Assembly: GCA_046712825.1 (NCBI GenBank)
Contig: JBKKCR010000208.1
Span: forward strand, 1-23,247
Source: DATFGK01 sp046712825
Lineage (GTDB): Bacteria > Actinomycetota > AC-67
Direction: 5' to 3'
Length of the DNA: 23,247 bases
Shown: piece by piece, positions 22,941 to 23,247 of the stretch
Layout of the letters: each line of letters opens with the position of its first letter
Position numbering within the stretch: the first letter of the stretch is position 1
Notes under the pieces: generated by a model
Seen by the model: only the letters and a program-made list of their open reading frames with translations
Told to the model about the DNA's origin: nothing
The model's database searches: none
Translations under genes and position numbers: made by a program

Positions 22941-23247
22941 AATGCGACCGAACGCCATGCCGCGGGCAGTCTCCGCTCGGCACTTTGGAGGCTCGGCCAT
23001 CCGGCGGAGTCCGTTGTGGAGGTGACCGAAGCACACCTGCGGCTTTCCCCAGGCGTCATGCTCGACGTGCGAGCGATCGAAGCCCTCGCGAGGAGGATCC
23101 TCGACGAATCCACCGAGCTAAACGAAGCCGACATGGACGAGGTGTCTCTGTCGAAGGACCTGCTCCCCGACTGGACGGAAGACTGGGTGCTGATCAAGCG
23201 TGAATACAACACCCAGCTCCGCTTGCGCGCCCTGGAGGCCCTAAGTC
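22941..23247 (+). CDS. SARP/AfsR-type regulator, BTAD portion only (5'-truncated, runs off right edge)
   Basis: 102 codons in one frame with strong resemblance to the bacterial transcriptional activator domain (BTAD) of SARP regulators: ATERHAAGSLRSALWRL, LRLSPGVMLDVRAIEALARR, SKDLLPDWTEDWVLIKRE and TQLRLRALEAL. BTAD is the helical dimerisation/activation domain that normally follows an OmpR-type winged-helix DNA-binding domain. That domain should lie just upstream of base 22941, but the DNA there encodes the ANTAR gene on the other strand and shows no winged-helix homology in any plus frame. No start codon with a ribosome site was found near the junction; in-frame GTGs at 22890 and 23016 are poor candidates. 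The gene continues beyond 23247. Confidence 0.75.

Noticed and set aside
22583..23203. 206-codon plus-strand open frame across the ANTAR region
   Set aside because: It is in a different frame from the BTAD sequence and is antisense to the ANTAR domain for its first half.
22940..23212. N-terminal part of the minus-strand ANTAR open frame
   Set aside because: It is Ser/Arg-rich shadow of the plus-strand BTAD-coding sequence and has no GAF homology, so it was not included in the ANTAR feature.
1..23247. CRISPR arrays, tRNA or rRNA genes, IS elements, toxin-antitoxin or defence modules
   Set aside because: No regular repeats, cloverleaf-like segments, transposase motifs or recognisable defence proteins were seen on reading both strands; a covariance-model scan could not be run.

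Overview
This is a high-GC (clearly above 60%) bacterial segment that reads like an uncultured or little-studied member of the Actinomycetota. The main pointers are two deazaflavin (F420)-type DDN-family oxidoreductases, an ANTAR-domain regulator, a SARP/BTAD-type regulator, a DUF4173 membrane protein, an LPXTG-type wall anchor, and several genes that appear to be read from leaderless mRNAs with a TANNNT -10 box just before the start codon. I saw no IS element, phage gene, CRISPR array, tRNA or rRNA.

Layout, left to right. (1) 1-2421: the 3' end of a secreted sialidase/beta-propeller-like gene overlaps, by ATGA, a secreted CocE/NonD alpha/beta hydrolase; a DDN-family gene converges on it. (2) 2481-5736: an acyltransferase-3 membrane protein and a DUF4173 membrane protein form a tight pair, followed by a small secreted PKD-like protein. 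(3) 5840-6136: a 98-residue protein with one classical-spacing C2H2 zinc finger, a probable coiled coil and a basic RGR-rich tail, behind a good leaderless promoter. (4) 6186-12251: the gltB-gltD operon (NADPH glutamate synthase), with an 8-bp gene overlap, a near-consensus promoter and an upstream dyad. (5) 12347-13899: a lipoprotein gene diverges from a secreted metalloprotease-like gene whose zinc motif reads QExxHxxGxxH. The latter is coupled to a previously easy-to-miss TTG-started 57-residue secreted four-cysteine peptide. (6) 13942-18022: an FAD-dependent oxidoreductase, an SDR and an ABC1/UbiB-type kinase, all on the minus strand. (7) 18135-21932: a second, larger CocE/NonD hydrolase carrying a C-terminal LPATG wall anchor, a class I methyltransferase and a second DDN-family protein. 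(8) 22014-22481: a DUF1801 (YdhG-like) protein. (9) 22607-23247: two truncated regulator genes, head to head.

The most unusual structural signal is at the right end. A GAF-ANTAR gene (minus strand) and a SARP/BTAD gene (plus strand) both lose their N-terminal parts at the same point, near 22940, within about five bases. This looks like a rearrangement breakpoint or an assembly chimera rather than two intact genes. The other items most worth a second look are the QExxH protease with its coupled Cys-rich peptide, the bacterial C2H2 zinc-finger protein, and the wall-anchored CocE-type hydrolase. I did not find a single self-evident multi-gene novel defence or biosynthetic system.
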